From Desulfomonile tiedjei DSM 6799 (GTDB taxonomy: Bacteria > Desulfobacterota > Desulfomonilia > Desulfomonilales > Desulfomonilaceae): a stretch of DNA of 64,000 nt. The position numbers were made by a program, and so were the translations under genes. Where the stretch lies: assembly GCF_000266945.1 (NCBI RefSeq), contig NC_018025.1, forward strand, positions 5,894,001 through 5,958,000. The letters run 5' to 3'. The notes under the pieces are model-generated. The model was not told the DNA's origin, searched no databases, and worked only from the letters and a program-made list of their open reading frames with translations. Shown here piece by piece: positions 47,147-56,921 of this stretch (its first letter is position 1; each line of letters opens with the position of its first letter).

Positions 47147-48400
47147 ATGGATAATCACTATGATTTACTCATAATTGGTGGCGGCCCTAGCGGACTTACC
47201 GCTGCTATTTATGGCGGTAGGGCCAAGCTGAAGACTGTGGTGATCAATAAGGGATCCGTTGGCGGATTGGTTAACAATACAAGAGAGATAGCCAATTGGC
47301 CTGGCATCGTCAATATATCCGGTCCGGACTTAATGGCGACTTTTGAAAAGCATGCAAAGGCCTTTGGCGTCGATTTCCTAAAAGACACCGCAGTTGAAGT
47401 AGACTTTTCCAAAGAAGAAAAATTCGTTAGAACCAGAAAAAAGAAAGATCTTTATGCAAAGGCCGTGATCATAGCATGCGGCAGTGAACCGAGATTTCTT
47501 AACATCCCTGGAGAGAAAAAGTTCATGGGTAACGGAGTGGCGTATTGCGCCACCTGTGATGCAGAGTCTTTTGAAGGCGAGGATGTCATTGTGGTTGGCA
47601 GCGGCGATCAAGCCATTGAAGAAGGAATGTATATCACCAAGTTTGCGAATAAAGTCAAAGTCATTGTCCTGCATGATGAAGGAATTCTGGATTGCAACAA
47701 AATAAGCGCTGAGAAGGCGCTCTGCCATGAAGGAATGGAATTCATTTGGAATTCTACGATACAGGAGATCATGGGTCATGAAAATGTGGAGTGCGTAAAG
47801 GTGAAGAATCTGAAAACGGGTACGTGTTCAGACCTGCCATGCCAGGGAGTATTCATGTTCGTAGGCATGGTCCCGTCCACCAGATTCTTGGACGGCAGTG
47901 GGGTGGAGATGGACAAGAGGGGATATATTCCCGTGAATGAGCATATGGAGACTAATATTCCGGGCGTTTATGCCGTGGGCGATAACAGGATCAAATATTT
48001 ACGTCAAATCGTTACCTCCGCCGGAGACGGCGCCACTGCAGCAGTAGCTGCTGAAAGATATATTAGCGAATTGAATGATTTTAGGACATCCGTGATGGGC
48101 AGCGAAGGAAAGGTTTTGTTGCTGTTCTTCGATGCCAAAGACAATTCAAGTCTGGAATTTGGCACATTGCTTGAGGCGGTTAATAACGAACAGAGTGGAG
48201 CGTATAAAATAGTAAAGATTGATGTTGCCACGAAAACAAACCTGGCCGAGAAATATGGAGTCAAAGAGGTCCCAGCGGTTCTGATTCTGGACCGAGGATT
48301 ATGCGTAAAACAACTGGAGTGTACCATGGACAAAGAAGATTTGGTCGGCCAGTTGATTTCTTGCAAAACAGTTGTGAATTGTCACCCGACCGACAGTTAG
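47147..48400 (+). CDS. Thioredoxin reductase with C-terminal thioredoxin-like domain
   Basis: A 417-residue flavoprotein. The FAD motif is GGGPSGLTAA (residues 11-20), the redox-active pair is C134-A-T-C137 in AYCATCDAE, the NAD(P)-type motif is VVGSGDQAIEEGM and the second FAD motif is GVYAVGDNR. Up to about residue 310 it is a normal low-molecular-weight TrxB. The last 100 residues form a thioredoxin-like fold (LLLFFDAKDNSS, VKEVPAVLILD) that lacks a CxxC pair, so it may be a docking module for the adjacent CHVC thioredoxin. Electron donor specificity is not evident. Confidence 0.88.
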   Translation: MDNHYDLLIIGGGPSGLTAAIYGGRAKLKTVVINKGSVGGLVNNTREIANWPGIVNISGPDLMATFEKHAKAFGVDFLKDTAVEVDFSKEEKFVRTRKKKDLYAKAVIIACGSEPRFLNIPGEKKFMGNGVAYCATCDAESFEGEDVIVVGSGDQAIEEGMYITKFANKVKVIVLHDEGILDCNKISAEKALCHEGMEFIWNSTIQEIMGHENVECVKVKNLKTGTCSDLPCQGVFMFVGMVPSTRFLDGSGVEMDKRGYIPVNEHMETNIPGVYAVGDNRIKYLRQIVTSAGDGATAAVAAERYISELNDFRTSVMGSEGKVLLLFFDAKDNSSLEFGTLLEAVNNEQSGAYKIVKIDVATKTNLAEKYGVKEVPAVLILDRGLCVKQLECTMDKEDLVGQLISCKTVVNCHPTDS

Positions 48401-48543
48401 GGTCTTGTCCTTCTTTAATAGCGATAATGTTGCATCGCTTGATCTTAACTTGTGGAGAGTTTTCATTCTCTTTCTTCGTGTCTTGAAATGAGGAATAGGA
48501 ACTATTAGCAGACACAACATTTTATTAAGAGAAGGGAAAAAAA

Positions 48544-49359
48544 ATGTCAATCATTGTCATAAGCAGAGGATGTTATAGCCGCGGCAGTCAAATCGCTATG
48601 AAAGTGGCCCAAACTCTCGGCTATAAATGTATATCGCGCGAAATCTTACTGGAAGCCTCTAGGACTTTTGACATTCCCGAGATCAAGCTTATGAAGGCCA
48701 TCCACGATGCTCCCACGATTCTGGAGCGATTCGGCCACACCAAGGAAAAATACTTATCTTATATTCGCACCGCTTTGCTGAAGGCCGCTCAGACGGATGA
48801 CATGGTTTATCATGGAATCGCTGGACACTTCTTTCTACAAGGCGTACCTCATGTCTTGAAGGTAAGGATTATCGCTGATTTTGAAGATCGAGTGCGAGAG
48901 GAGATGAGACGTGAGAGCATTTCCGAAGACGAAGCACGAACCCTCCTCAAGAAAGACGATGAGGAGCGACGCAAATGGGCCCTGAGCATATATGGCTGTG
49001 ACACGGCGGATTCATCGCTCTATGACATAGTCTTGAATATCAAGACTCTCACTCAGGACATTGCCGTGGAAACCATAGTTGATATGGTGAGTCTTCCATC
49101 ATTTCAAACGACTCCAGAATCACAAAGCCTTCTGGGCGACCTAGCCCTTGCAGCCCAAGTAGAATCAGCCCTGATAGACGAGTTCCCTGAGATCCGAGTG
49201 ACGGCAAAGAACCATATAGTTTTCATCCATGTCAAGGTGTCGCTCAGTATGATGGGAGATGCCTTCAAGCAAAAGCATGTCATTCGCCGGATTGAAGATA
49301 TTGCCCAGACCATTCAGGGGGTGAAAGAAGTAAAGGTAACTCTGGGATCAGCCGTTTAG
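48544..49359 (+). CDS. Cytidylate-kinase-like protein with C-terminal BON-like region
   Basis: A 271-residue cytoplasmic protein. The N-terminal 200 residues match the cytidylate-kinase-like family: VISRGCYSRGSQIAMKVAQ in place of a classic P-loop, ISREILLEAS, and the lid with DFEDRVREEM and a KKDDEERRKW stretch. The last 70 residues (AAQVESALIDEFP to GVKEVKVTL) look like a BON or similar alpha/beta module. Family members are frequent in anaerobic deltaproteobacteria beside transport genes, and their substrates are unknown. AAGGG precedes the ATG. It closes the catabolic cluster before a hairpin. Confidence 0.7.
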   Translation: MSIIVISRGCYSRGSQIAMKVAQTLGYKCISREILLEASRTFDIPEIKLMKAIHDAPTILERFGHTKEKYLSYIRTALLKAAQTDDMVYHGIAGHFFLQGVPHVLKVRIIADFEDRVREEMRRESISEDEARTLLKKDDEERRKWALSIYGCDTADSSLYDIVLNIKTLTQDIAVETIVDMVSLPSFQTTPESQSLLGDLALAAQVESALIDEFPEIRVTAKNHIVFIHVKVSLSMMGDAFKQKHVIRRIEDIAQTIQGVKEVKVTLGSAV

Positions 49360-49371
49360 AGGGAGGGCAGA

Positions 49372-49389
49372 TCGGAGCCTTTGCTCCGA
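49372..49389. terminator. Hairpin after the catabolic cluster
   Basis: TCGGAGC (49372-49378) and GCTCCGA (49383-49389) form a perfect 7-bp stem with a CTTT loop, 13 bases after the kinase-like stop. No T-run follows, so termination is only likely. Confidence 0.4.
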
Positions 49390-49456
49390 CCGGCGTCAGG
49401 TCACCTTTGGATAGCATCATGAGACGAAGTATGGAACGGTAGAACAATGAAGGTGT

Positions 49457-49930
49457 GTGCCGGGTCTGGAACATGAGGTGGAATGGCCTTCCCTCATTTT
49501 CTTCGTCGGGCTTTTCGTGGTCATTGCAGCCGCGGAATCCACGGGACTTATCCAGGAGATCGCCAACGTAGTGCTTCAGGCATCACAGGGTAACCTCACC
49601 ATCGCTGTAATCATGATCCTCTGGGTTTCGGCCATTGCCTCCGCGTTCATCGACAACATCCCTTTCACTGCGACCATGCTGCCCATCGTGCTGTTCCTGA
49701 GCGAGAGCTTCGGCCTGCCCAAGGACAACGTGCTGTGGTGGTCTCTATCCCTCGGGGCGTGCCTGGGCGGCAACGGCACTGTGATCGGTGCAAGCGCTAA
49801 TGTGGTCACGGTGGGTGTGGCGGAAAAGGCGGGCTTCAGAATCTCATTCGTGGAATATATGAAGATGTGCTGGTGGCCCATGATGATCACTGTCACCATG
49901 TGCATGGTTTACTTGCTCATCGCGTATTGA
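49457..49930 (+). pseudogene. Ion transporter (ArsB/CitT-type superfamily), C-terminal half only
   Basis: About 150 residues of a membrane permease: VEWPSLIFFVGLFVVIAA, IASAFIDNIPFTATMLPI and GGNGTVIGASANVVTVG are the second-half signature of ArsB/CitM-type ion transporters. The family is about 420 residues, so the first half is missing; no matching sequence lies upstream, and the frame starts abruptly at an unlikely start. The remaining part reads to a normal end (MVYLLIAY). It is a truncated, probably inactive copy. Confidence 0.75.
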
Positions 49931-50258
49931 TCAAAATGCCATGCGTTGAGATTGTGTCTCTTCGGATAGTCTGTTTCCGGGAAATGAGGCAACCAGCTCA
50001 ACTCATTTCTTCAGGAGTAATCATGGGATACAAAAGCGTTAGATTACTCCCATTTTACGCGAGTACCATTAGGAATCCTGTTTTTGCCGCTTCCTGCAGA
50101 TTTCCGCAGCGCAATCATCGCTTTGAAGACCTAGTGTTCGGTACGGAGGTATCTGGTAGGACGGCATTGCTCAATTTAGCTTCTTTGACCACGCACATTC
50201 TTGTGGCAGCGTCTTCATGAACGTCAACAAGGATGTCTGAAGACTGAGGTAAGGGACC

Positions 50259-50693
50259 ATGACGAGAAACCAAAAAAAGCAGAAGCCTCAACCGATTGGC
50301 CTCATCACAGGTGCAGAGTCTTTCGCTGCTCCAGCGCTCATTAAGCAACTGGCAACGCAGATGGAGACGGAACCCTTCGATCAGATAACAGCTGTAACCC
50401 TCAAAGAACTCTCGAGGATGTTTGAAAGAAAAGATGGAATTGAAGTCTTCAGGGGCACACGATCCTCGTTTGAAGAGGCACTGTCACTCGTGGCGGATAT
50501 ACTGGTTGACAAGACGTTGTATGAGAGGCTTGGGGACTCCTATGTCTGTCACAAAGAGCTTTTCAGCAGGCTCCTTTTCCGCGCGGCGGAAATTGCCGGG
50601 GAATTGTGTGAGCGCTGGGCTGGAGAACTGATCTCCGAATTGGATGAATTGGAGGCGCAGTATATTGAGGACATGAAGTCCCCCAACGAATGA
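50259..50693 (+). CDS. Hypothetical soluble protein
   Basis: A 144-residue, mainly helical protein with a credible ribosome site (GAGGTAAGGG before the ATG). A mid-section LGDSYVCHKELFSRLLFRAAE and a C-terminal acidic helix are its only notable features. I recognise no family. It stands alone between the transporter remnant and the Cys/Pro-rich gene. Confidence 0.5.
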   Translation: MTRNQKKQKPQPIGLITGAESFAAPALIKQLATQMETEPFDQITAVTLKELSRMFERKDGIEVFRGTRSSFEEALSLVADILVDKTLYERLGDSYVCHKELFSRLLFRAAEIAGELCERWAGELISELDELEAQYIEDMKSPNE

Positions 50694-51595
50694 GCGACGG
50701 CGTGCAGATTACTGTCGTTCTCAAAGTTGATCGCAATAGGAATATGGCTTCCGAGAACTTCCATCGTGAGAATTTCATAGCGTCCGGACTACCGCATGCA
50801 TTCCAGTTTCCTAACGGAGAGTGGCGTACTCTGCGACCAGCAATTGATGGCACATCGACTGGTACGTCCGACAATTTTATTCTCGGAGCCTCTCGTCAAC
50901 CTCCGCCCGAGAGGCAAAGGACTTCTGATTTGAGCTCGGTTTGCCCCTTATCTGACCGCACGCCTATCTGATACTTTCTCTACCTTTAGAGAACAACTAG
51001 GGCACGCCCTGTGCCTCCGGCTTGGACGGGTCCGCTCGACCCCGATCGAAGGCGATTCCGATTCCTACAGATAATACAAGTCATCAATGAAAAAGGCTCT
51101 CAGGCTTAGCCAAATCAATTCTTCCTCCCTCATATCACGAGGTTTAGCCTTTCACGTACATACTGGAAAAGTGTGAGTGACCGTCTTCTCTCAAGCTTGG
51201 GATCCCCGGACCGCCAGAAACTGTAAAAATATCTTGACAACTTCGAAACAGTAATATTACGATCATATGAAAAGTGCCACCTGATAACCAGATAGTTACG
51301 ATCTGTCAAATATCTCAATGAATCACTTTGTGTTCGAAAGTGGGTATTCGGCAGGTTCCCAGGGGGAATGCTGAGGAGGATCCCCTTGACTTCCGCGGCA
51401 ACGGAAGCCAAGGGCAGGCGGGAACAAGGTCTACCATCCCCGTTTCCTGCCATTTTCCATCTTCCCATAGTTCCCGTCAAGAGGTTTTTCCGGCAAACAG
51501 ACTGTCCGCTGCTAAGGACGCAGCTACAAGTTAGGCCGTCTTTTGAATACGTTTGACATTTCGATCTTCCGGATCGATTGATGAAGGAGTATGTT
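50694..51595. other. Intergenic region without a supported gene
   Basis: About 900 bases. A plus-strand frame overlapping the previous stop by ATGA (50690-50971) is conceivable as a coupled gene but shows no likeness or codon logic. The rest holds short antiparallel frames only. Confidence 0.4.
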
Positions 51596-52258
51596 ATGAT
51601 TCGTTGCGCGTTCTTTCTCTGCTTCTTCCTTCTTATAGCGAGTGCGACTGCTGGTTTTTCCCAGGGAATGCAGGGGTGTTATCCATTACCCGTTCCGGTG
51701 GTCAATCCCCGTGTTCCTCAGAGACCCGCGCCTCCCATAACGCGGACGGTGCAAGTCGATGTTCCCGTGCCCTGTGCACCCGTATATTGCGGTCCGCCGA
51801 TGCCTTGTCCGCCGAATCCGTGTGCTCCACCCGTTTGTGCACCTCCGCCATGTCCGACAAGACCCGTGCAGGTGAGAGTTGATGTGGTTGTCCGCCCTGA
51901 GAATACTCAGCCGTGCGTACCACAGAGATTCTGCTGCGAAAATCCTCCTGTTTTCGAGCCATTCTTCTGTAAGGCTGCCGGGATGATCCAATCCTTGATC
52001 GCTGCACCGCTCTGTATCGGTGAGAGGTTTATGGGGCACCCAGTACCTGCCGCTTTGCCCCCGGCCACTCCCATACCTTGCTGGCGTATGTGTGCACCGA
52101 TCAATCCTGCGTGTGTTCAGCCGCCGCCGGCTACTCGATGCATGCCGGTCTGCCCCCCGGTCGGCTGTGCCCCAGCAGGACCGCCAGCTAAGGTTCGACC
52201 ATCATGTGTTCCGATATCGGCTCGGACGTATCCGCTGAACTATCCTTATCCAAAATGA
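51596..52258 (+). CDS. Exported cysteine- and proline-rich protein
   Basis: A 220-residue secreted protein. Residues 1-23 form a signal peptide (FFLCFFLLIASATAGFSQG). The mature chain has about 19 cysteines and long proline-rich runs such as PCPPNPCAPPVCAPPPC, with a central hydrophobic patch. Such a chain would be disulfide-rich or metal-loaded and probably lies at the cell surface or periplasm. AAGGAG precedes ATG 51596; the ATG at 51578 is less well placed. It is 107 bases upstream of a TonB receptor on the same strand, so a part in capture of a metal or metal complex is possible; this is inference. No family recognised. Confidence 0.6.
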   Translation: MIRCAFFLCFFLLIASATAGFSQGMQGCYPLPVPVVNPRVPQRPAPPITRTVQVDVPVPCAPVYCGPPMPCPPNPCAPPVCAPPPCPTRPVQVRVDVVVRPENTQPCVPQRFCCENPPVFEPFFCKAAGMIQSLIAAPLCIGERFMGHPVPAALPPATPIPCWRMCAPINPACVQPPPATRCMPVCPPVGCAPAGPPAKVRPSCVPISARTYPLNYPYPK

Positions 52259-52365
52259 TCCTGCTGATTGGCAGAAATAAATCCCGAAGAAGAGTTTTTG
52301 GGCCACTATGATAGCTTCAAGCTTTTCAAAGATGTGGCGACGAATACTTATAAGGAACTTTTGTC

Positions 52366-54570
52366 ATGAGAGCTTTTTCTCTTCCATATAAGAGGTTTAT
52401 GATTGCGGTCTTTGCAGTCTTCGCACTAGCCGCCTCTGGGAATATCACCGCATTAGCTCAGGGAACGGAAAGCTCACGGGAGCTTGAACGCGTTGATATA
52501 AATCCCCCCGACCGTCGGCCTGCAGCCAGAGCTACATCGGAGGCGGCCCCCCGCTACACTGGGGACCAGACCAATTCTCCGGATTCGTCGTCCTCCAGTG
52601 GCCCTGAGAGTGCTGCGGTATTCGGCAATGGAAACAGCGCAGCAGCATCTACCCTTTCCTTGGTGACCGGTAAATCTACAGTGTCCATCGGTGCGCCCGC
52701 CCTGCCTGCACAGGTTCAAACGATTACTCCCCAGGACATTCAGCAGCTCAATATCTGGGGCAGAGAACCTGCGGACCTATTTATTAGGACCGCAGGAATA
52801 AATGCTTATTATTACAACCAGGGAACCTTGGGTCTGGGCATCGGCATGAGAGGTTTTGCCACTGCCAATGACATTGGGTTTTGGGTAGACGGCGTGCCAC
52901 AGAACTATCCGTCGGAGGTCGGTCAAGGTAGAGTCGTGCTCCAATGGCTAACCCCTGAGGCGATCGAAAGAATCGAGGTCATCAAAGGTCCCTTTTCCGC
53001 TATGTACGGTAACTTTGCCGAGGCAGGTGTGATCAATATTGTGACCAAGAAGAGCGCCCCTTCCTCCAGCGTAACAGCGGAAGGGGGCAGTTTCGGCGCT
53101 TTTCGGGGGCTTGCAATTCTGAGTAGCCAGAACTTGGTCCCCACTCCGTTCCTGGTTCAAGACTATTATGACATTAATGGATACCGGGAAAATTCCCAGC
53201 TTAAACAGGGGACTACTTTCGATAAGTTTTCCGTCCCAATCGTGGGTGGTATTCTCTCTTTGCGATACAGCTACTTTCAGTCGGACTGGGGTGGCGCTGG
53301 ATATGTGCCCGTCAATCAGGTAAAGAGTGGACAATGGCCCAGAAAACAAGCCCTCGATCCCTGGGATGGTGGTTGGGTGAGGCGATCCGAATTGGTTGCG
53401 AATTATGCTCCAGCATGCGGAGAGCGCGGGCTTTATGCTGATCTCTATATGCATAGATACGACGGTATACGGTGGAGGAAGCTTTGGCCGACCACGAACT
53501 CAGAATACGCTGTGTATGAAGGCAGGCCGTACTGGGGTGGACGAGCCTACTACAACCTTGTCTTTGGGGATGTAGCCTCGCTTACGGTAGGTGGGGATAC
53601 CAGACAGGATACCGGTTCCGAACAGCGATACAACACGATCAGGAGAGTAAGATCCGCTCCCGACACGTTCGGGTACGAGCTGTCATTAACCAATTGGGGG
53701 ATGTTTTTGCAAGGCCAAATCAAACCCCATGAAAAGGCGAAGATCGTCGGAGGACTCCGATGGGATTACTTTACGCAGCAGTTCGACAATCAGACTCGGC
53801 CTCAGAACTCCGGCAAACAACAGCTTTGGGTCAGTTCTCCAAAAGTCGGGTTCGTCATGACTCCGACAGAGAATTTCAACATATTCGGAAACGCGGGTAT
53901 GGGATTCCGAACGCCGGCTTTTACCGAGGTTTCGCCATACCAGGCAGGAAAGAATGCGAACTTCGGATTGGAGTGTCCAGCGGTTCGAACATACGATATT
54001 GGCGCAAATGCGACACTGTTCGGTAGTTTGTACCTCGCTGCCGATTACTATCACACGTACATGGAGCGAGAACTAGTGACTATTGCTAGTGAATCGTTCA
54101 ACGTCGGCAACACGGTGCGAAAGGGCTATGAACTGGAAGCGAAATATTACCCCAGCAAGAACCTTGACTTTTTCGCAAGTTATGCATGGGTGGATGCCAA
54201 GGTAGTTGACCCGACCAATCCAGGACAATTCCTCGTACCCTATATCCCGGAACACCTCATAAAGGCAGGAGTGACGATAGGAAGGGACTTCGGTCCGTAC
54301 GGAAACATTCTTGCTGACCTGTACTATCAATACTTCAGTGGCCCCCCTTTATACAACGGAACTGTGACGACTCCTCTCTACGCGCCGGACTACGATGTGT
54401 ACAATTTTAAGCTTCGATACACAGGAAACGGGTGGTCCTCCTTCTTTTCCGCGAGATGTCAACCGAGGGAATACTCCGCGTCGTATTTCTCGAACACTGG
54501 AGCGCTTCTGACGTACGATCCCCCACCCCAATGGGAGCTTAATGCAGGTCTCATGTACTCGTTTTATTGA
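52366..54570 (+). CDS. TonB-dependent outer-membrane receptor
   Basis: A 734-residue outer-membrane transporter. A signal peptide (about 1-32, ending ALAQG) and a low-complexity spacer precede the plug domain (about 120-235: ITPQDIQQLNIWGREPADLF, GIGMRGF, VDGVPQNYP, ERIEVIKGPFSAMYG, INIVTKKS). The remainder is a 22-strand-type barrel with the usual aromatic end (LNAGLMYSFY). A TonB box is not clear. It takes up a large ligand, most often a ferric siderophore, cobalamin or another metal complex. The downstream ABC ATPase and two ABC-2 permeases suggest a shared metallophore or metal theme. Confidence 0.92.
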   Translation: MRAFSLPYKRFMIAVFAVFALAASGNITALAQGTESSRELERVDINPPDRRPAARATSEAAPRYTGDQTNSPDSSSSSGPESAAVFGNGNSAAASTLSLVTGKSTVSIGAPALPAQVQTITPQDIQQLNIWGREPADLFIRTAGINAYYYNQGTLGLGIGMRGFATANDIGFWVDGVPQNYPSEVGQGRVVLQWLTPEAIERIEVIKGPFSAMYGNFAEAGVINIVTKKSAPSSSVTAEGGSFGAFRGLAILSSQNLVPTPFLVQDYYDINGYRENSQLKQGTTFDKFSVPIVGGILSLRYSYFQSDWGGAGYVPVNQVKSGQWPRKQALDPWDGGWVRRSELVANYAPACGERGLYADLYMHRYDGIRWRKLWPTTNSEYAVYEGRPYWGGRAYYNLVFGDVASLTVGGDTRQDTGSEQRYNTIRRVRSAPDTFGYELSLTNWGMFLQGQIKPHEKAKIVGGLRWDYFTQQFDNQTRPQNSGKQQLWVSSPKVGFVMTPTENFNIFGNAGMGFRTPAFTEVSPYQAGKNANFGLECPAVRTYDIGANATLFGSLYLAADYYHTYMERELVTIASESFNVGNTVRKGYELEAKYYPSKNLDFFASYAWVDAKVVDPTNPGQFLVPYIPEHLIKAGVTIGRDFGPYGNILADLYYQYFSGPPLYNGTVTTPLYAPDYDVYNFKLRYTGNGWSSFFSARCQPREYSASYFSNTGALLTYDPPPQWELNAGLMYSFY

Positions 54571-54586
54571 CAAAGCACATGCGTAA

Positions 54587-54608
54587 GCTGCGTGCAAAAG
54601 CACGCAGC
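54587..54608. terminator. Hairpin after the TonB receptor gene
   Basis: GCTGCGTGC (54587-54595) and GCACGCAGC (54600-54608) form a perfect 9-bp stem with an AAAA loop, 17 bases after the stop. No T-run follows; it may be an intrinsic terminator variant or an mRNA-stabilising hairpin. Confidence 0.5.
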
Positions 54609-54785
54609 AAGATTGCATAGGATAGCCCAACACGTGACCTTGTTGCATACGACAAATGAAAACTTTTTCTCTTCTGAGGGGTAAGTCTTTTCATTGAAGA
54701 TTGCATCCGTTATGAGAGAAATAGCACCTATTGATACGACCCGGGCGATTGACCAATTGCTCGTTCACTGACTCTATGGAATACT

Positions 54786-55514
54786 ATGGATCGATCAACT
54801 GACAAACCCATACTTGAAACGATCAATCTCTGCAAACGATTCGGTGAAACACATGCCCTTCATGAAGTTAACCTTCTCGTAAAACCGGGCGAAATTTACT
54901 GTCTTCTCGGAGCCAACGGAGCGGGCAAGACGACTCTTGTCAATGTCTTCCTTGGCTTCTTGGAACCAACCTCCGGAACAGCCTATGTCAATGGCCGCAA
55001 TGTCACTCGGCATGGTCTCGAATGCAAACGGGAAATCGCCTATATTCCCGAGCAGGTAATGCTTTACGGAGTACTCTCCGGCATAGAAAATCTGGAATAT
55101 TTCGCGGAGCTGGCGACAGGCGAGCGGCAGAATCGTTCGCTTCTTTTAACTCACCTGGAAGAGGTAGGGCTGGATAGGCAGGCAGCGGTACGAAGGGTTT
55201 CGACCTACTCCAAAGGGATGCGTCAGAAAGTCGGCATCGCCATTGCGTTAGCCAAGCGCGCTCGCGCCCTGCTCCTCGACGAACCGACCTCGGGGCTTGA
55301 CCCCAAAGCCGCAAGTGAATTCTCCCAGCTCCTTCGAGAGGCTCGCGACAGGGGAGTGGAGATATTGACCACTACCCACGACCTGTTTCATGCAAAACAA
55401 ACCAGTTCTCGGATCGGGATTATGAATCAGGGACGGCTGGTGGCAGAATTGGACAGCCACGAACTCGGCAATGCCGATCTCGAAGCTCTGTACCTCCAAC
55501 ACATGAGGGCCTGA
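54786..55514 (+). CDS. ABC transporter ATP-binding protein (ABC-2 type)
   Basis: A 242-residue nucleotide-binding subunit. Walker A is LGANGAGKTT, the Q-loop region follows, the signature is YSKGMRQKVGIA and Walker B is ALLLDEPTSGLDP, with the switch His in TTTHD. It resembles NosF/CcmA-type ATPases of ABC-2 systems. It is two bases upstream of the first permease gene and is clearly part of one operon. Such systems usually export lipids, peptides or metal complexes, or help assemble envelope metalloproteins. Confidence 0.92.
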   Translation: MDRSTDKPILETINLCKRFGETHALHEVNLLVKPGEIYCLLGANGAGKTTLVNVFLGFLEPTSGTAYVNGRNVTRHGLECKREIAYIPEQVMLYGVLSGIENLEYFAELATGERQNRSLLLTHLEEVGLDRQAAVRRVSTYSKGMRQKVGIAIALAKRARALLLDEPTSGLDPKAASEFSQLLREARDRGVEILTTTHDLFHAKQTSSRIGIMNQGRLVAELDSHELGNADLEALYLQHMRA

Positions 55515-55516
55515 TC

Positions 55517-56905
55517 GTGATACGGAGAATTGCTTGGCGCGAATTCATCGAATTTATCCGCGACGGTCGATTGCCCTTGGTTGGCGGTTTGTTTGCAGTG
55601 CTTCTGGTAGTATTACTCGCTGTCGGCTGGCGGCAGCAGAGCAACTTGAATATGGAGCGAACCGCTGCCCAGGGCATGGACTACAACGATTGGCTCCACC
55701 AGAAAGATCGCCATCCTCATGACGCAGCCCATCAGGGGATGCATGTATTCAAACCGATACCAAGACTTTCTTTGATCGATCCCGGGATCGATCCATATGT
55801 CGGTTCGACCATCTGGCTGCGATCCCATCGCCAAAGCGAGGTCAAATTCCGTCCCGCCCAAGACGCCACGGGTCTCCAGCGTTTCGGCACCCTTTCGACT
55901 GCCTGGATGCTGCAAGTACTTGGCCCGCTATTTGTGATTGTTTTAGGGTTCAGCGCGTTTTCCGGCGAACGGGAACAAGGTACTCTTCGCCAAACGTTAA
56001 GCCTGGGGGTGGCCCCACGGCAAATCCTGTGGGGCAAAGCAACGGCACTAGCCGGAAGCCTGGCACTCTTGCTCCTTCCGGCACTGTTGCTGGCTTTGAT
56101 TGGAGCCGGATCGGCATTTGAACAAGATCGTCTTGACCTCCTGATCCGTTTGATGTTGCTCGGTCTTGGATATGCCTTGTATTTAGGGATCGCAATCTTT
56201 CTCACGCTTGCCGTATCGGCTATTGCCCCCTCGTCACGGGTCTCCCTGGTGCTGTTGATCGGCCTGTGGATTACCGGTGTAATAGTGGCACCACGTATCG
56301 CCTCCGATCTGTCCAAAGACTGGCACCCCAATCCCACGGGAGTGGAGTTCAAGACCAGGTTGGACAATGAACTTGAGGATCGGTATCGACAAGTGTGGAA
56401 AGAGAAGCTCGGCACCGAAAAGCGGTGGGGCCAGGAATTGCCGCTCAACCGCTGGGGAGAGGCGCTGAAGGTGGACGACCAAGCCGGCTATGAGGTAACC
56501 GACGAGCATTTTTCCCGTCTCTGGGACACCTTTGCCCTGCAGCAACGAAGCCAGGAATGGATCGGCCTTGCCGTACCTGTGCTGGCCATCCGCGGATTCT
56601 CCATGGGAATGGCGGGCACCGATTTCTCCCATCACAGAGAATTCGCCCAGGCGGCTGAACGTCAGCGGCGGCTGATCCAGGACACGATGAGCAAAGACTT
56701 GATTGAACACGCCGATCCCTTGGGAAACCAGCACTTTGCCTACAAGGCAAGTCCCGATTTATGGGCGCGAGTACCGCCGTTTGAGTATTCGCTGCCAAAG
56801 GTGGGCTTTGCCCTGCGACAGAACAAGACAAGTTTGTCTGTTCTTCTTGCCGGATTGTTGATATGGATGGGTATTGCCCATCTGGCTATGCCGCGCCGCG
56901 CCTGA
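55517..56905 (+). CDS. ABC-2 type permease with DUF3526-like extracytoplasmic domain
   Basis: A 462-residue inner-membrane subunit. One helix near residues 18-38 is followed by a large periplasmic part (about 40-125), then helices beginning VLGPLFVIVLGFSAFSGE, where the E/R-rich turn SGEREQGTLRQTLSLG is the ABC-2 coupling motif. A second periplasmic part (about 265-420) precedes the last helix. The GTG start is two bases after the ATPase stop. It pairs with the next gene, which has the same plan, so the exporter is a heterodimer. Confidence 0.85.
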   Translation: MIRRIAWREFIEFIRDGRLPLVGGLFAVLLVVLLAVGWRQQSNLNMERTAAQGMDYNDWLHQKDRHPHDAAHQGMHVFKPIPRLSLIDPGIDPYVGSTIWLRSHRQSEVKFRPAQDATGLQRFGTLSTAWMLQVLGPLFVIVLGFSAFSGEREQGTLRQTLSLGVAPRQILWGKATALAGSLALLLLPALLLALIGAGSAFEQDRLDLLIRLMLLGLGYALYLGIAIFLTLAVSAIAPSSRVSLVLLIGLWITGVIVAPRIASDLSKDWHPNPTGVEFKTRLDNELEDRYRQVWKEKLGTEKRWGQELPLNRWGEALKVDDQAGYEVTDEHFSRLWDTFALQQRSQEWIGLAVPVLAIRGFSMGMAGTDFSHHREFAQAAERQRRLIQDTMSKDLIEHADPLGNQHFAYKASPDLWARVPPFEYSLPKVGFALRQNKTSLSVLLAGLLIWMGIAHLAMPRRA

Positions 56906-56921
56906 TCGAGGAGATACCCCT

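Noticed and set aside
50690-50971. A gene translationally coupled (ATGA) to the 50259-50693 gene
   Set aside because: The overlap is suggestive, but the sequence looks random beyond the first few codons.
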